A DNA stretch of 14,945 bases from Oscillospiraceae bacterium UBA1230 (GTDB lineage: Bacteria; Bacillota; Clostridia; Oscillospirales; Oscillospiraceae): positions 1-14,945 of the forward strand of contig DBWU01000038.1 in NCBI GenBank assembly GCA_002309395.1, read 5' to 3'. Shown here piece by piece: positions 14,325 through 14,945 of this stretch. Position numbers and translations under genes: made by a program. Numbering within the stretch: position 1 is the stretch's first letter; every line of letters begins with the position of its first letter. Below the pieces are notes generated by a model. The model had not been told where the DNA came from and did no database searches. It was given only the letters and a program-made list of their open reading frames with translations.

Positions 14325-14945
14325 GCGGCGGCGCGATCTCTCCTGCGCGCGAAGCGGCACTGGAGGCGCTTCTTCGGGTGGAAAGCGCCGGCGCATGGTC
14401 CGATGCGGCGTTAAAGCATATCGCCGCCCAAATGAATCTTTCGAGCCGTGACGCGGCGTTAGCAAGCCGCCTGTGTTACGGCGTGATGCAAAACCGCATC
14501 CTCCTTGACTATTATATCGGCTGTTACTGCTCCCAGCGTCCGGCACATCTGGAGTGTGCCGTGCGGAACGTGCTGCGCCTCGGCGCGTACCAGATTCTGT
14601 ATCTGGACAAAGTGCCCGTTCACGCCGCTGTGAACGACGCGGTGGAACAGATCCGCCGCGCCGGGCGTCCGAAAGCCGCCGGGATGGTAAACGCGGTACT
14701 GCGAAAGCTGTCAGATGCGCGGCATGATCTTCCTGCGATCCGCGCCCGCGACCGGGCGGCGTATCTCTCAATTGCGTACAGCCATCCCAAGTGGCTTGTG
14801 GAGCGGCTGATCGATGAGCTGGGTGAACGGGAGGCGGAGGCATATCTCCGTGCCGATAACGAACCCGTCCCCACCACCGTGCAAACCAATACCCTCCGCC
14901 TGACACCGGAGGAATTGCGGCAGGAACTGATCAATAGCGGCGTGC
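14321..14945 (+). CDS. rsmB: 16S rRNA (cytosine-967-C5)-methyltransferase RsmB, 3'-truncated
   Basis: RsmB methylates C967 of 16S rRNA using S-adenosylmethionine. The window holds the first 208 codons. Residues 1 to about 140 form the NusB-like RNA-binding domain (ALEALLRVE, SRLCYGVMQNRILLDYYI, VRNVLRLGAYQILYLDKVPVHAAVNDAVE, KAAGMVNAVLRKL). The methyltransferase part begins with AYSHPKWLVERLIDELG and the linking NEPVPTTVQTNTLR. The SAM motif and the two catalytic cysteines lie beyond the window end. The ATG overlaps the fmt TGA. In several Clostridia a zinc protease gene lies between fmt and rsmB; here they are adjacent. Confidence 0.95.
   Translation, partial: MSGGAISPAREAALEALLRVESAGAWSDAALKHIAAQMNLSSRDAALASRLCYGVMQNRILLDYYIGCYCSQRPAHLECAVRNVLRLGAYQILYLDKVPVHAAVNDAVEQIRRAGRPKAAGMVNAVLRKLSDARHDLPAIRARDRAAYLSIAYSHPKWLVERLIDELGEREAEAYLRADNEPVPTTVQTNTLRLTPEELRQELINSGV

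Noticed and set aside
14028..14906. 292-codon minus-strand open frame across fmt and rsmB
   Set aside because: Its product is a low-complexity Arg/Pro/Gly string without recognisable domains, antisense to two well-supported genes.
1..14945. Defence system, prophage, transposon, CRISPR, riboswitch or tRNA
   Set aside because: I looked for repeats with spacers, transposase or integrase motifs, toxin-antitoxin-sized gene pairs, long leaders and cloverleaf sequences and saw none; the gaps between genes are too short for most.

Overview
The window is a compact stretch of bacterial chromosome, GC-rich and entirely coded on the + strand, with 18 protein genes (the first and last cut by the window edges). 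No tRNA, rRNA, CRISPR array, insertion sequence or prophage gene was seen. Gene content and order point to a Clostridia-type Firmicute, most likely the Oscillospirales/Oscillospiraceae group. The signs are an IspH enzyme fused to ribosomal protein S1, cdaA-cdaR, a DUF5685 gene overlapping a J-domain gene, and the conserved yicC-remA-gmk-rpoZ block running into priA-def-fmt-rsmB. Genus cannot be settled from the window.

Layout. (1) 1-1472: end of ispH continuing in frame into a four-domain S1 protein with an acidic tail, closed by a strong intrinsic terminator (1477-1513). (2) 1515-2825: a promoter, then ispD and ispF overlapping by 4 bases, closed by a second terminator (2792-2825). With ispH this places three enzymes of the MEP isoprenoid pathway side by side. 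(3) 2843-4242: a small DUF3343 protein and a class V cysteine desulfurase, a probable sulfur-handling pair. (4) 4256-8407: a good promoter, then the cyclic di-AMP synthase cdaA and its regulator cdaR, an RseC-like membrane protein, a DUF5685 protein and a J-domain/TPR protein. (5) 8413-10442: yicC, remA, gmk, rpoZ. (6) 10464-14945: priA, def, fmt and the start of rsmB, covering replication restart and processing of the translation-start formyl group.

From the promoter at 4256 to the window end I found no terminator, and most genes overlap or lie within about 20 bases of each other. The 13 genes from cdaA to rsmB could therefore be read as one long transcript, perhaps with weak internal promoters.

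Most of this is housekeeping. The best lead is the DUF5685 protein. It carries two aspartate-rich motifs in the order, approximate spacing and local context of squalene/phytoene synthases, which suggests a distant, undescribed member of the type I isoprenoid synthase fold joined to a Cys-rich J-domain partner. Other points worth checking are an internal ribosome binding site that could release free S1 from the IspH-S1 fusion, and dyad symmetries around the cdaA and DUF3343 promoters.
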